From Myxococcota bacterium (GTDB taxonomy: Bacteria > Myxococcota_A > Bradymonadia > UBA7976 > UBA1532): a stretch of DNA of 64,000 nucleotides. The stretch covers positions 1 to 64,000 of the forward strand of contig CAUJDF010000070.1 of NCBI GenBank assembly GCA_963169045.1. The letters run 5' to 3'. Of the stretch, positions 63,700 to 64,000 are shown piece after piece. The notes beneath the pieces were generated by a model that was not told the DNA's origin, made no database searches, and was given only the letters and a program-made list of their open reading frames with translations. Both the position numbers and the translations under genes were made by a program. Within the stretch, counting starts at the first letter, position 1. The number at the start of each line of letters is the position of its first letter.

Positions 63700-64000
63700 A
63701 TGCGATGGAACGGATTGTGGGCGCTCGCCGCGGCGGCGGCGCTCGCCGGCTGCGAGGGCAGCACGGACGACGGCACGAACGCGCGGGGGGACGCGGCGCC
63801 CGGCGCCGACGCCGCGCCCGGCGACGACGCGGCGACCGACGCCGGGCCGACGCCCGACATGGGCGGCGAGCCGGAGGATCCCGGCGCGCTGATCGCGGTG
63901 CGCATGGACAGCCAGGTCGGCGTGCTGCTCGACGAGGTGCCCGAGTCGATGCGCGAGCGCGTGGCGACGGCCATCCTCGCGAAGCCGGCGGCCTTCTGGG
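63700..64000 (+). CDS. Lipoprotein, cut by the window end
   Basis: The first 100 codons of a lipoprotein with signal ending ALAGC, a short Asp/Ala/Pro linker, then a globular region starting ALIAVRMDSQVGVLLDEVPESM. No stop occurs before the end of the window. The ribosome site AAGGGGG precedes the ATG at 63700. Not enough sequence to assign a family. Confidence 0.75.
   Translation, partial: MRWNGLWALAAAAALAGCEGSTDDGTNARGDAAPGADAAPGDDAATDAGPTPDMGGEPEDPGALIAVRMDSQVGVLLDEVPESMRERVATAILAKPAAFW

Overview
The window reads as very GC-rich chromosomal DNA from a member of the Myxococcota (Polyangia/Sandaracinus-like in gene content; genus cannot be named from sequence alone). Signs are a MYXO-CTERM-type C-terminus on an M23 peptidase (6781-8715), many lipoproteins with Asp/Ala/Pro linkers, DUF4215, MopE-type and thrombospondin type 3 repeats, a Ser/Thr kinase, and a sigma-54 activator. 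I saw no tRNA, rRNA, CRISPR array, integrase or transposase.

Layout. 1-3.2 kb: XRE regulator, transglutaminase-like lipoprotein, small unknowns. 3.2-11.5 kb: CPBP protease with zinc ribbon, FrnE/DsbA-like lipoprotein, MopE-type lipoprotein, MYXO-CTERM M23 peptidase with a coupled lipoprotein, M50-like protease, SrkA kinase. 11.5-17.9 kb: a cbb3 oxidase operon (ccoS-ccoN fusion, ccoO, monoheme ccoP-like, ccoI) on the minus strand, divergent from a sigma-54 activator; a sigma-54 promoter and two dyads lie between them. 18-22.7 kb: a frameshifted lipoprotein relic, a collagen/tail-fibre-like secreted protein, two lipoproteins. 22.8-25.3 kb: a GMC oxidoreductase with its partner. 25.3-32.3 kb: a periplasmic nitrate reductase operon in which a tetraheme lipoprotein plus NrfC/NrfD-like quinol module precedes napD, napA, a doubled (tetraheme) napB and a ferredoxin. 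33.1-34.4 kb: ArsR regulator plus double SRPBCC protein.

34.5-42.7 kb is the most unusual block: one compact minus-strand operon with a small helical protein, two phospholipase-D-like proteins (one with a helix-hairpin-helix region), a 260-aa coiled-coil protein, a 1568-aa coiled-coil/RHS protein ending in a PD-(D/E)xK-like module and a membrane segment, and a 170-aa protein whose start overlaps the RHS stop, placed where an immunity gene would be. It is the best candidate for an undescribed system.

42.8-58 kb: CcdA-like thiol transporter divergent from OsmC, then a surface-protein island: tandem DUF4215 paralogues, HYR/PKD-like, TSP1-like, MopE-type and Cys-rich lipoproteins, with a 41-bp minisatellite (50586-50954) and an interspersed 127-bp structured repeat (32374-32500 and 53199-53325). 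58.2-62.2 kb: an overlapping three-gene operon of TPR protein, LivJ-like binding lipoprotein and Ser/Thr kinase. 62.4-64 kb: outer-membrane barrel, lspA (fitting the lipoprotein load), and a lipoprotein gene cut by the window end.

The respiratory genes together indicate use of oxygen at low tension and of nitrate; many genes overlap by 1-4 bp, so operon structure is unusually easy to read.
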